Source of the DNA: Streptomyces nodosus
GTDB lineage: Bacteria > Actinomycetota > Actinomycetes > Streptomycetales > Streptomycetaceae
DNA length: 64,000 nucleotides
Assembly: GCF_008704995.1 (NCBI RefSeq)
Contig: NZ_CP023747.1
Location: 4,681,501-4,745,500, forward strand
Reading direction: 5' to 3'
Positions 25,201 to 31,865 of this stretch are shown piece after piece (within the stretch, counting starts at the first letter, position 1; each line of letters opens with the position of its first letter). Made by a program: the position numbers and the translations under genes. Below the pieces are notes generated by a model. That model saw only the letters and a program-made list of their open reading frames with translations, was not told the origin of the DNA and searched no databases.

Positions 25201-25539
25201 TGGACCTTCAAGTCCAAGAAGGCCGGCTATGCCAAGCTGCCCGCCTCGACGGTCCGCTTCGCGGCGACCACCGGGCTGGACAGCCGGGTCAAGGCCGGCA
25301 AGAAGGTCACCGTTCCGGTCACCGTGCAGGGCTCGGCCGCGGGCAGCAACCTGAAGTCCCTGACGGTGTGGGCGTCGTACAACAACGGCAAGACCTGGAC
25401 CAAGCTGACGGTCAAGAAGGGCAAGATCACCCTCAAGAACCCGGCGAAGGGCAAGGCGATCTCGTTCCGCGGCAAGATCGTGGACAAGAAGGGCAACACC
25501 TCGGTCCTGTCGATCTACAACGCCTACTACGGCAAGTGA
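22240..25539 (+). CDS. Secreted subtilisin-like (S8) serine peptidase, large form
   Basis: A 1,099-residue exported protease. The signal peptide is MKRTCAAVVATAAAVAATAG. A propeptide-like region (ITLITGDRVVL and on) precedes the S8 domain, with Asp224 (AVLDTGVD), His256 (GHGTHVAS), oxyanion Asn352 (AAGNEG) and Ser438 (GTSMATPHVAG). About 550 residues of beta-rich C-terminal domains follow, ending FRGKIVDKKGNTSVLSIYNAYYGK, whose role may be substrate or cell-surface binding. The ATG lies 14 nt after GGAG. TTG at 22228 in the same frame is a rival start. It is expected to degrade extracellular protein or process secreted precursors. Two tandem terminators follow. Confidence 0.93.
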   Translation: MKRTCAAVVATAAAVAATAGMTGPVSAAAVTAARMAATGSASEHRITLITGDRVVLGAKGRVVGIERAKGRENIPVQVRKAGGHTFVVPADAAGLIASGKLDGRLFDVTALDTSRIRKAQKNGLKVIVGYQGTANTAKAEVREAGTLRRTLRSLNADAVQTPQRDVQELWKAVTDGDSAASGIAHIWLDGVRKASLDRSVPQIGAPQAWSAGYDGTGVKIAVLDTGVDTTHADLKGQVIAAKNFSAATGTGDKYGHGTHVASIAAGTGARSNGTYKGVAPGAKILNGKVLGDDGYGDDSAILAGMEWAAEQGADIVNLSLGDTDTPEIDPLEEEVNKLSEQKGILFTIAAGNEGDDGAGGARTVGSPGSAADALTVGAVDVKDKLASFSSRGPGIDGAIKPDVTAPGVDITAASAHGSLIAKEEGEKPAGYVTISGTSMATPHVAGAAALLKQQHPDWTFAELKSALTGSAKGGNYTPFQQGTGRIAVDRAIAQTVLAEPSSVNFGIAQWPHTDDQPLTKELTYRNLGDTDVTLSLSLTAKNPTGQAAPSGFFTLGVQEVTVPAGGTASVPVTADTRLGGSTFGAYSAYVTANGGGQSVRTAVAVEHEAEAYDVTLKYVNRAGQKPTHLTSLFDITGRDGREYLSKTAGTVTTIRVPKGTYLLDSLSLRDFVSAKGGIDWLVQPRLSVTKNTTVTLDLTKANPADITVPDSAAKPLEAMVSFTDDKIGFYDAYALPSFKDVRVAHVGPEVSSGLSQTWFGQWTKGGAAEYDIITSAKVKKLKGAHVHHYKASELATLKVNLGSPTSGKTGAVSAYAFLPGDFGFNSPVQQKLRGTRTLRVSTGEKVKWGLDFFQFGSKKDEWGFPELEAYYSLDTLQTFKGGKSYSKTFNTAVFGPRVSADYGIFREGNEIYGDLPLFADGQTHYGFSTVSSAKTTLYRNGTKVGSNNDPLFGQPFKVPAGDASYKLTTSVTRSAKVAGTSTRVDASWTFKSKKAGYAKLPASTVRFAATTGLDSRVKAGKKVTVPVTVQGSAAGSNLKSLTVWASYNNGKTWTKLTVKKGKITLKNPAKGKAISFRGKIVDKKGNTSVLSIYNAYYGK

Positions 25540-25567
25540 CCGACGGCCGGACCACGGCATGAGCGCG

Positions 25568-25599
25568 GGGCCCGCCGGGAGCAACCTCCCGGCGGGCCC
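25568..25599 (+). terminator. Hairpin terminator 1 after the subtilase gene
   Basis: A 14-bp perfect stem (25568-25581 with 25586-25599) and loop CAAC, 29 bp after the stop. Confidence 0.85.
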
Positions 25600-25636
25600 T
25601 TCCGCGTGGGGGCCCGTGCCGTCCCGAACCGTGCAC

Positions 25637-25670
25637 ACCGGCCGAGCGGGCGTCGCCCGGCCGGTTTTTT
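25637..25670 (+). terminator. Hairpin terminator 2 with a T tract
   Basis: ACCGGCC pairs with GGCCGGT, with a GGGC/GCCC inner stem, followed by six T residues. Classical U-tract terminators are uncommon at this GC content. Confidence 0.8.
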
Positions 25671-25790
25671 GGTTTCTTCGCAGGTCGGAGCGGGTGCGGG
25701 CGGTCCGGCAGAGCGCTTCGGCGGGTGCGGTGGGGCCCAGCGGTACTAGCGTGGAAGGTGGTCCTGGCGCCCGGCGCGAAGGAGGCACCG

Positions 25791-26174
25791 ATGTCGGTCG
25801 AACTGAACCACACGATCGTCGCCGCACACGACAAGGAGGCGTCCGCACGGTTCCTGGCGGATCTGCTGGGGCTGGACGTGGCTCCGGAGTACGGCCCGTT
25901 CACCCCGGTACAGATGCCGAACGGGGTGACGCTGGACTACATGGAGACGGACGACACGATCAGCCCGCAGCACTATGCGTTCCTGGTCTCGGAGGAGGAC
26001 TTCGACACGATCTTCTCCCGTATCCGGACGGCGGGCCTGACGTACTGGTCGGACCCGCACCATGAGCACACCGGCGAGATCAACCACCGCCACGGGGGCC
26101 GCGGGGCGTACTTCGACGACCCGAACGGCCATCGGCTGGAGATCCTGACCAGGCCCGACACCGACGAGGGCTGA
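25791..26174 (+). CDS. VOC-family (glyoxalase/bleomycin resistance fold) protein
   Basis: A 127-residue single-domain protein with the paired beta-alpha-beta-beta-beta modules of the vicinal oxygen chelate fold. The first is ELNHTIVAAHDKEASARFLADLLGLD. The second ends in GGRGAYFDDPNGHRLEILTRP, the typical C-terminal metal or ligand strand with a conserved Glu. His9 region NHTIV and Glu in LEIL could serve as metal ligands. The family includes lyases, dioxygenases and drug-binding proteins; no substrate can be assigned. GAAGGAGG lies 5 nt before ATG. It stands alone between terminators. Confidence 0.9.
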   Translation: MSVELNHTIVAAHDKEASARFLADLLGLDVAPEYGPFTPVQMPNGVTLDYMETDDTISPQHYAFLVSEEDFDTIFSRIRTAGLTYWSDPHHEHTGEINHRHGGRGAYFDDPNGHRLEILTRPDTDEG

Positions 26175-26214
26175 GCGCCGTCCGGCCGCGGCCCTCTCCC
26201 ACGGCGGACACGGC

Positions 26215-26249
26215 GAACGGCACCCGCGTCTGGAGCACGGGTGCCGTTC
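26215..26249. terminator. Hairpin terminator between convergent genes
   Basis: A 12-bp stem (GAACGGCACCCG with its complement) and 11-nt loop lie between the VOC gene and the convergent DUF2637 gene. Confidence 0.75.
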
Positions 26250-26276
26250 CCGGTGACTGCGCGGCGCGGCGCCGCA

Positions 26277-26993
26277 TCATCCCCTGCCGGACGGCTCCTT
26301 GCCGGGCGCGGCGTGCCGGGGGCGGTATTTCGACGAGATCTGGCCGACCAGCTCCCGGAAACACACCAGCGCGGTGATCGGCGGAATTCCGACGATCACC
26401 ATCGAGAGCAGGGAATAGGCCGAGTTGCTGATGCACAGGGCCACCGCCGTGGCGGAGGCGACCAGAATGACGCCCCAGGACCGCCGGGCGGTGCGGTGCT
26501 GAAGGGACGCCCGAAGAATCGAGAGGGCCGCCACGAACCACGGCCCGTACACCGTAAGCGGCCACCATTGCGCCAGGGGGGACGGAAGAACCATGGAAGC
26601 GATGGTGCAGAGCTGGTTGTACGAATAGGCGATGGACCAGCCCAGCATGGCCACGGCGCACGCGGCGATGGTGGCGACCAGGACCGTGACAGGGGTGACT
26701 TGCTGGCCGCTGTCGAGGGTGTGGGCCGGGCGGGGGCGCCGGTGGTCGCTCCGCTGACGGTGCTGATCCTCCAGCGGCGGGGGCGCGGGTTCAGGGCCGA
26801 CCGCCGTGGACAGCATCTGGGCCAGTTCCTCGTCCGGATCCCAGCCGGTGGACGTCATGTCCGAAGCGGAGGCGTTCCAGGCGTGGCGCGTCTCGAGGGG
26901 ATCGACGGTGTAGGAGCACTGCCCCAGCGCGTAGTCGGTGCGCAGGGCGAACTGAAGGTCGTAGAGGCTTGGCTCGCCGGGAAGCCTGTCCAT
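26277..26993 (-). CDS. DUF2637 (SpdB-like) membrane protein
   Basis: A 238-residue protein. The N-terminal about 115 residues are soluble and acidic. A core of four membrane helices follows (about 120-140, 155-175, 190-207, 210-228). The motif WPLTVYGPWFVAALSILRASL identifies DUF2637, a family frequent on Streptomyces plasmids, integrative elements and accessory chromosome regions. The role is unknown; relatives are linked to plasmid spread (SpdB). GGAGGATC lies 5 nt before ATG. A 57-59-codon gene ends 23 bp upstream, so the two are probably co-transcribed. Confidence 0.8.
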   Translation of the reverse strand: MDRLPGEPSLYDLQFALRTDYALGQCSYTVDPLETRHAWNASASDMTSTGWDPDEELAQMLSTAVGPEPAPPPLEDQHRQRSDHRRPRPAHTLDSGQQVTPVTVLVATIAACAVAMLGWSIAYSYNQLCTIASMVLPSPLAQWWPLTVYGPWFVAALSILRASLQHRTARRSWGVILVASATAVALCISNSAYSLLSMVIVGIPPITALVCFRELVGQISSKYRPRHAAPGKEPSGRG

Positions 26994-27016
26994 GCTCAGA
27001 TCCTCCGCGCCCTCGT

Positions 27017-27196
27017 TCAGGGCGCTCCATCCAGGGTGCGCAGATATTCGCTTTCCATGTCGCCGATCTTCTTGAGGAAATCCTCGAGGAGATCCGAGCA
27101 ACCCTTGAGGCGCGTGTCACCGCCGGCTGGGTCGGGCCATACGACTCCACTTCCGACGGGGATCTGATCTTCCGGTTCGTTCCAAGTCACGATCAC
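27017..27196 (-). CDS. Small protein upstream of the DUF2637 gene
   Basis: A 59-codon gene starting GTG (GTG at 27190 is an alternative), beginning VIVTWNEPEDQIPVGSGV and ending in a charged helix LLEDFLKKIGDMESEYL followed by RTLDGAP. AGGTG lies a few bases before the start. The stop is 23 bp before the DUF2637 start, and the codon bias is weaker than in core genes. No family was recognised. The C-terminal helix looks amphipathic and could be a protein-protein contact. Supported by frame, spacing and a plausible peptide only. Confidence 0.55.
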   Translation of the reverse strand: MIVTWNEPEDQIPVGSGVVWPDPAGGDTRLKGCSDLLEDFLKKIGDMESEYLRTLDGAP

Positions 27197-27525
27197 CTAA
27201 CGAGCGTCATGCGCCGTGAGGCATCCGGCATTTGGGGGAATGGATCCATGAAAAATCGTTTCTCCGGTCGGATGACCTTACCCGCAGGATGTCATTCGGA
27301 ATATGCGTGCAGCCATATTCCGGAGAACAGAGCTTCACCCTGCGTCATATGGCCCGGTGAAACGGGTCCGGAAGGCCTCTTCACCGCTCCCGTCCATATG
27401 TTCACCCCGTCACTCGCCCGGGGCCATGGCGTCACCGCGCCGCCCACCCGCTCACCCCTTTGTGAACGTCCTGGCCCGCGTCGAGGGCACCGACTCGTCG
27501 GAAAGGGGAACCGGAGGGGCGTGCC
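27197..27525. other. A/T-richer gap with a small hairpin
   Basis: No convincing gene was found on either strand. The part from about 27220 to 27350 is A/T-richer than the core sequence. It holds the inverted repeat GGAATATG-N8-CATATTCC near 27298-27321, a possible operator or weak terminator. The promoter of the small gene/DUF2637 pair must lie here. Confidence 0.55.
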
Positions 27526-28188
27526 TCACTGCGGTCCGGGCGGGGCGCCCAGGCTGATGCCCGTGCCGCCGAGGCCGCAGTAGCCGGACGGGTTCCGGTA
27601 CAGATACTGCTGGTGCAGGGCGCTCGCCGGATAGAAGGGGTGTTCCCCGGCCGGGAGGATGTCGGTGGTGATGGCGCCGTACCCGAAGGGGGTGAGGGCC
27701 TCCTGGTAGCGGGCGCGGGTCCGCTCGGCCGCCGCGTGCTGCGCCGCGGAGTGGGTGAAGACCACCGAACGCACATGGGTGCCGAGGTCATTGCCCTGGC
27801 GGAAGCCCTGGGTGGGGTCGTGCCCCTCCCAGAACACCCTCAGCAGCTCGCCGTACGACACCATCCCCGGGTCGAACACCACCCGTACGGTCTCCGCGTG
27901 CCCGGTGCGCCCCGTCCGCACCTCGTCGTCCACGGGGTGGGGCGTGAACCCTCCCTGGAACCCGGTCAGGGTCGTCCACACGCCGGGAACCTCCCAGAAC
28001 CGCCGTTCGGCTCCCCAGAAGCATCCCAGGGCGAAGTCCCCGACCTCGTGCCCCTCGGGGTAGGGCCCCTGTAACGGCGTGCCCAGCAGGGCGTGTGCCG
28101 CGGGCACCTCGTACGCGGGCGCCGGCCGCCCCGCGGGAGCCTCCTCCCGCGTGGGCATCCGCACCGTACGACTCCTCGCGAACAACAC
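27526..28188 (-). CDS. msrA: Peptide methionine sulfoxide reductase MsrA, divergent copy
   Basis: A 220-residue MsrA that reduces the S-epimer of methionine sulfoxide in proteins. The active-site motif is GCFWGAE with the catalytic Cys. Further motifs are LTGFQGG, HAETVRVVFDP, FRQGNDLGTHVRS, LHQQYL and the C-terminal resolving region YCGLGGTG. GTG at 28188 is chosen because GGAGGGGG lies 5 nt upstream and the N terminus then aligns with the second copy. That second copy (29748-30467) shares its order of motifs, but this one has HPVDD where the other has NPTYE, and a shorter C terminus. Confidence 0.92.
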   Translation of the reverse strand: MLFARSRTVRMPTREEAPAGRPAPAYEVPAAHALLGTPLQGPYPEGHEVGDFALGCFWGAERRFWEVPGVWTTLTGFQGGFTPHPVDDEVRTGRTGHAETVRVVFDPGMVSYGELLRVFWEGHDPTQGFRQGNDLGTHVRSVVFTHSAAQHAAAERTRARYQEALTPFGYGAITTDILPAGEHPFYPASALHQQYLYRNPSGYCGLGGTGISLGAPPGPQ

Positions 28189-28323
28189 GACGACCCCCTC
28201 CGTCTCCCCGCCCCTGCCCCGCACTGCTTCATGACCCTGCCATCGCACCGCGTCGATCGCCATGGGGCGCCCTTCGGACGGCGCTTTTCGGCCGCGTCCG
28301 CGCCGAGGGCGGCGCGATCGGCC

Positions 28324-29601
28324 TCAGAGCCGGCTGTAGGTGTCGATGTCCTCGTTGAACTCCTCGATCGCCCGGGCGGTGAGGGTCGGTCGGGTGTCCG
28401 TGATCGCGGTCAGGTAGTCCTCGGTGGTGGCCGAACGGCCCTGGCGGCGGGTGACATTGCGTTCGAACGCCGCCTGCGCCCCCTTGCGGGCGGCGAACTC
28501 GATGTCGGCCGGGGTGAACAGTTCGCTCGCCTCGACCAGCCGGGAGACGTCCACCGTGTCCTCGGCGGCCCGGAGATAGCGGGTCCAGATCTCCGCGCGG
28601 GCGGTGGGGTCCGGGGGCCCGATCGGGATGACGTAGTCGAACCGTCCCGGCCGCAGAAAGGCCGGGTCGAGCGACCGTACCGAGTTGGTGGCGCAGACCA
28701 GCAGCCGGGCGTCGTGCTCACGGAAGCTGGGGATGAGCTTGAGCAGTTCGTTGGTCACCCCGTGCCCGGGGTCGACCGCCCGCCCGGAGCGCACCCCGGC
28801 GATCTCCTCGACCTCGTCGATGAAGAGCAGCACCGAGTCGAGCTCCGCCAGGTCCGCGAACGCCTGCCGCAGCGCCATGGCGAGCCCCTCACTCGTGTCG
28901 GCCGCGAGCCGGGACGGGAAGAGCTCCACGAACGGCCAGGTGAGCCGCGAGGCCACCGCCTTGGCGAAGCTGGTCTTCCCGGTGCCGGGCGGACCGAACA
29001 GGATGACCGCCTTCGGCGGTGCCACGCCGTAGCGGTCGGCCAGCATCGGCTCGATCAGCGGAAGCACGATCCGGCGTTCGACGACCTGCTTCTCCCGCTC
29101 CATGCCGGCCATGCCGTCCCAGAGCCCGTCGGGCAGCACCCGGCCGCCGAGCGCCTTGAGCACATCGGTGTTGGCGGTCTCCCGCGGTTCGACCTTCTCG
29201 TAGTAGGTCAGGCCGTCACGGGTCTCATAGCCCGAGTGCTCCAGTGCCCGTGTCCCGGCGGCATGGGCGGGCAGCAGGGCGCTGATACGGCGCACCCCCA
29301 GCGCCCGCAGGCGCCGTTCCAGCTCGCCGAGGAGGGCACTGCCGATCCCGCGGTCGCGCCAGCGGGAGGAGAGCGCCACCAGAATGATCCAGGCCCGTCT
29401 CCCGTTGGCCTGCGCCACCGCGATGCCGACCACGTCGTCGCCGACCACCGCGACCACCGCGGTCTGCCCGGCCTCGGTCGCCGCCATCACCTCGGAGATC
29501 GGGAAGACCGGCTCCTCGTCGGGCGGACGGCTCCGGTCCCAGATCTCGATCGCCTGATCGAGATCGTCGTCGTGATAGTCCCGCAGATGCCATGCGGGCA
29601 T
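28324..29601 (-). CDS. GNAT acetyltransferase fused to an AAA+ ATPase
   Basis: A 425-residue two-domain protein. Residues 1-137 are a GNAT N-acetyltransferase with the acetyl-CoA loop RDRGIGSALL (82-91) and the C-terminal LEHSGYE. After a linker, residues about 155-400 are an FtsH/Cdc48-like AAA+ module: Walker A GPPGTGKT (203-210), Walker B LLFIDEVEE, sensor 1 ATN and the second-region FLRPGRFD with the arginine finger. FTPADIEFAARKGA is the AAA lid. The tail ends IDTYSRL. The pairing suggests an ATP-driven remodeller that acetylates or is regulated by acetyl-CoA, but no known substrate can be named. ATG at 29601 has GAGG 8 nt upstream; ATG/GTG at 29607/29610 are in frame. It sits between two msrA genes on the same strand. 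Confidence 0.9.
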   Translation of the reverse strand: MPAWHLRDYHDDDLDQAIEIWDRSRPPDEEPVFPISEVMAATEAGQTAVVAVVGDDVVGIAVAQANGRRAWIILVALSSRWRDRGIGSALLGELERRLRALGVRRISALLPAHAAGTRALEHSGYETRDGLTYYEKVEPRETANTDVLKALGGRVLPDGLWDGMAGMEREKQVVERRIVLPLIEPMLADRYGVAPPKAVILFGPPGTGKTSFAKAVASRLTWPFVELFPSRLAADTSEGLAMALRQAFADLAELDSVLLFIDEVEEIAGVRSGRAVDPGHGVTNELLKLIPSFREHDARLLVCATNSVRSLDPAFLRPGRFDYVIPIGPPDPTARAEIWTRYLRAAEDTVDVSRLVEASELFTPADIEFAARKGAQAAFERNVTRRQGRSATTEDYLTAITDTRPTLTARAIEEFNEDIDTYSRL

Positions 29602-29747
29602 GGCCATCACCTCGCCCGGTCCGAGAGCACCCCATTGTCCCCCGCCGGGGCGCGGACCGCAGGGCCGTGCCGGGCGTGCGGCATTCCCCGGACACTGACA
29701 AGGTTCCGCTCCGGGGTGGTGTCAGCGCCCGGGACGACAGGGGACGG

Positions 29748-30467
29748 TCAGGGGTCCGTGGGTTCCGGGGCGGGGGCGATGCCGGTCGGGCAGGAGGCGC
29801 CCCAGTTGGTCTCGAAGGGCGCGGTCAGCTCGACCCCCGTGCCGCCGAGCCCGCAGTAGCCGTTCGGGTTCTTGGCGTCCGAGAGATACTGCTGGTGATA
29901 GGCCTCCGCCGGATAGAACGTGCGGCCCTCGGCGGGGAGCACCTCGGTGGTGATCCGGCCGTGGCCCGAGGCCGTGAGGACCTTCTGGTAGGCCTCGCGG
30001 GACGCCTCCGCCGCGGCCGCCTGGGCGGGCGAGTGGGTGTAGACCGCGGAGCGGTACTGGGTGCCGACGTCATTGCCCTGGCGGAAGCCCTGCGTGGGGT
30101 TGTGGGACTCCCAGAACACCTTCAGCAGGCGTTCGTAGGAGATCTTCCTCGGGTCGTAGACCACCCGGACCGCCTCGGTGTGGCCCGTCAGGCCGGAGCA
30201 GACCTCTTCATAGGTGGGGTTCTCGGTGTGGCCGCCCTGGTAGCCCACCAGCGTCGTCCACACCCCCTCCGGGAGCCGCCAGAACGTGCGTTCGGCACCC
30301 CAGAAGCAGCCCATCCCGAAGTCCGCGATCTCCAGGCCCTCGGGGTAGGGACCGAGCAGCGGGGTGCCGAGGACGGTGTGGCGGTCGGGGACCTCGAACA
30401 CAGGCCCGGGCCGGCCCTTGAGCGCCTGCTCGGGGGTGGGCAGCTGCGGCGTTCGGCCGAAGAGCAT
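29748..30467 (-). CDS. msrA: Peptide methionine sulfoxide reductase MsrA
   Basis: A 239-residue MsrA, the orthologous copy by position (SCO4956 in S. coelicolor, from memory). It begins MLFGRTPQLPTPEQAL and has the active site MGCFWGAERTFW, GYQGGHTENPTYEEVCSG, HTEAVRVVYDP, HNPTQGFRQGNDVGTQYRS and HQQYL. The resolving-cysteine tail GYCGLGGTG is followed by a second Cys (GASCPTG). It uses thioredoxin-linked disulfide exchange to repair oxidised methionine. AGGGAGA lies 6 nt before ATG. It is separated by about 150 bp from the downstream GNAT-AAA+ gene. Confidence 0.95.
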   Translation of the reverse strand: MLFGRTPQLPTPEQALKGRPGPVFEVPDRHTVLGTPLLGPYPEGLEIADFGMGCFWGAERTFWRLPEGVWTTLVGYQGGHTENPTYEEVCSGLTGHTEAVRVVYDPRKISYERLLKVFWESHNPTQGFRQGNDVGTQYRSAVYTHSPAQAAAAEASREAYQKVLTASGHGRITTEVLPAEGRTFYPAEAYHQQYLSDAKNPNGYCGLGGTGVELTAPFETNWGASCPTGIAPAPEPTDP

Positions 30468-30638
30468 GAGGGTCTCCCTGTCGGTCTGGGGCGGGCCCGT
30501 CCGTCACAGCGGGCCCGTCGGTGCCGCCGCTCCCACGGGCGCGCGAGCCGCGGCACCAGGGTCAACGATCCCGGCGCCGCCCGCATTCCGGTGCCGCAGA
30601 TTCCGGTACCGGAACGCGCTCCGGCAGCCTGTCGGACG

Positions 30639-31748
30639 TCAGACGGTCGGCTCGGCGGCGGAGGCGGCCGCCACCGCCGCGGCCGAGGAGTCGCGGATCT
30701 GGCAGTAGTACGCGGCCCTGTCGTTCCGGTAGCGCCACGGCAGCGCGTTCACATGGCCGTCGACCAGCTTGAACTGTTCGAGCGCCGCCTCGTCCCGGTC
30801 CTGCAACGACAGGTAGTACGCCAGCATGTGCCGCAGCTCGGGCAGCCGAGGATGCGCCGGATCGGCCGCCGCGGCGTCGGCAAGACCGGCGTCGACCCGG
30901 GCCACCATCTCGGGTGTGCGGTCGACCGCGTTGTCCTCCGACTCGTCGTGCTCGAAGTGGGCGATCAGCGGCAGCACCGTGAGCAGGCTGCCCAGCGGTG
31001 CCGCGGCCGCCGCCCGCTCGGCGAACTCGCCGGCCAGCCGCTCCGAACCGCGCCACTTGGCGCACCAGTACTGCAAGGCCGAGAAGTGCGCCTCGTAGTG
31101 GTGCGGGGCACGGCTGGTGATCTCCGCCCACACCTTGTCCATCTGGGAGTTGGCGTAGCCGAGGCCGAGCGCCACCCAGATCTCCGCGATGTACGGGGTG
31201 GGGTCGTCGGGGTTCAGCGCGGCGGCCCGCGCCGTCTCCTCACGGGCGCGCACCAGCGTCCGGCGGAAGCCCTCGAACTGTTCCTGGGTGGTGTACTGGG
31301 CCCGCTTGCCGCCCCGGATCTGCCAGGCGAGGATGACCGTGCTGCGGGCCCTGACCACGGCGGCGTCCGGGTCGTCGGGGCGTTCCTTCTCCCAGACGAG
31401 CAGCCAGGAGTCGTCCTCGGCCGCGCGCTCGCCCAGCAGATATACGAAGGCAGACCGGCGCTCCCAGTCGGGGCCGATGCTCCGCAGCAGGTCGGCGGCG
31501 GGCCGCCAGTCCTCGCCGCGCAGCGCGCTCAGGGCGGCCTCCCAGTCGGCGGGCAGCGGTGCGGCGAGGTCGGTGTTCTGCCGCTCGACGGGGAGCAGGC
31601 CGAACTGTTCGGCGGCCTTCGCGCCGTCCTCCGTGTTGTCCTCGGGGGTCGGCGAGAAGAACTCCTTCAGAAAGACCCAGGCCAGCCAGAGGGCGAAGAG
31701 CAGTGTGGGGACGGCCAGGACGCCCAGGATCCACAGCAGGACGGTCAT
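30639..31748 (-). CDS. Membrane-anchored helical protein, paralog A
   Basis: A 369-residue protein with one N-terminal membrane helix (residues about 3-28, LLWILGVLAVPTLLFALWL) and a long all-helical cytoplasmic part that reads like degenerate tetratricopeptide repeats. Characteristic strings are ALQYWCAKWRG, ADPAHPRLPELRHMLAYYL and VDGHVNALPWRYRND, all shared in position and wording with the protein at 33686-34804. No catalytic residues were recognised. It lies downstream of the M48 peptidase gene, from which a GGGGGAC array separates it. A scaffold or substrate adaptor for the peptidase is a reasonable guess. Confidence 0.75.
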   Translation of the reverse strand: MTVLLWILGVLAVPTLLFALWLAWVFLKEFFSPTPEDNTEDGAKAAEQFGLLPVERQNTDLAAPLPADWEAALSALRGEDWRPAADLLRSIGPDWERRSAFVYLLGERAAEDDSWLLVWEKERPDDPDAAVVRARSTVILAWQIRGGKRAQYTTQEQFEGFRRTLVRAREETARAAALNPDDPTPYIAEIWVALGLGYANSQMDKVWAEITSRAPHHYEAHFSALQYWCAKWRGSERLAGEFAERAAAAAPLGSLLTVLPLIAHFEHDESEDNAVDRTPEMVARVDAGLADAAAADPAHPRLPELRHMLAYYLSLQDRDEAALEQFKLVDGHVNALPWRYRNDRAAYYCQIRDSSAAAVAAASAAEPTV

Positions 31749-31790
31749 CGGGGAGAGTCCGTTTCTCGGTCGATGGGGAGAGAGTCGTCA

Positions 31791-31825
31791 GGGGGACGGG
31801 GGACGGGGGACGGGGGACGGGGGAC
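31791..31825. repeat. 7-bp tandem array GGGGGAC x5
   Basis: Five perfect head-to-tail copies, followed by further G-rich sequence up to about 31860. The plus strand has G-quadruplex potential; the minus-strand transcript of the surrounding genes would be C-rich. It is a likely slippage hotspot between the peptidase gene and paralog A. Confidence 0.9.
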
Positions 31826-31865
31826 AGGGCGGGGAAAGGGGGAGCGGGGGAAAGGCGGGGGCTGG

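Noticed and set aside
22210..25848. A 1,212-codon open frame antisense to the subtilase gene
   Set aside because: Long antisense frames are a by-product of very high GC. Its translation is Arg/Gly/Val-rich without any domain, whereas the sense strand has a full S8 triad.
27303..27557. An 84-codon plus-strand frame in the A/T-richer gap
   Set aside because: Poor codon bias, no ribosome-binding site, and its end lies antisense to msrA.
31791..31825. GGGGGAC array as a coding repeat
   Set aside because: It lies between two genes of the same strand and no frame through it has a start or a ribosome-binding site.
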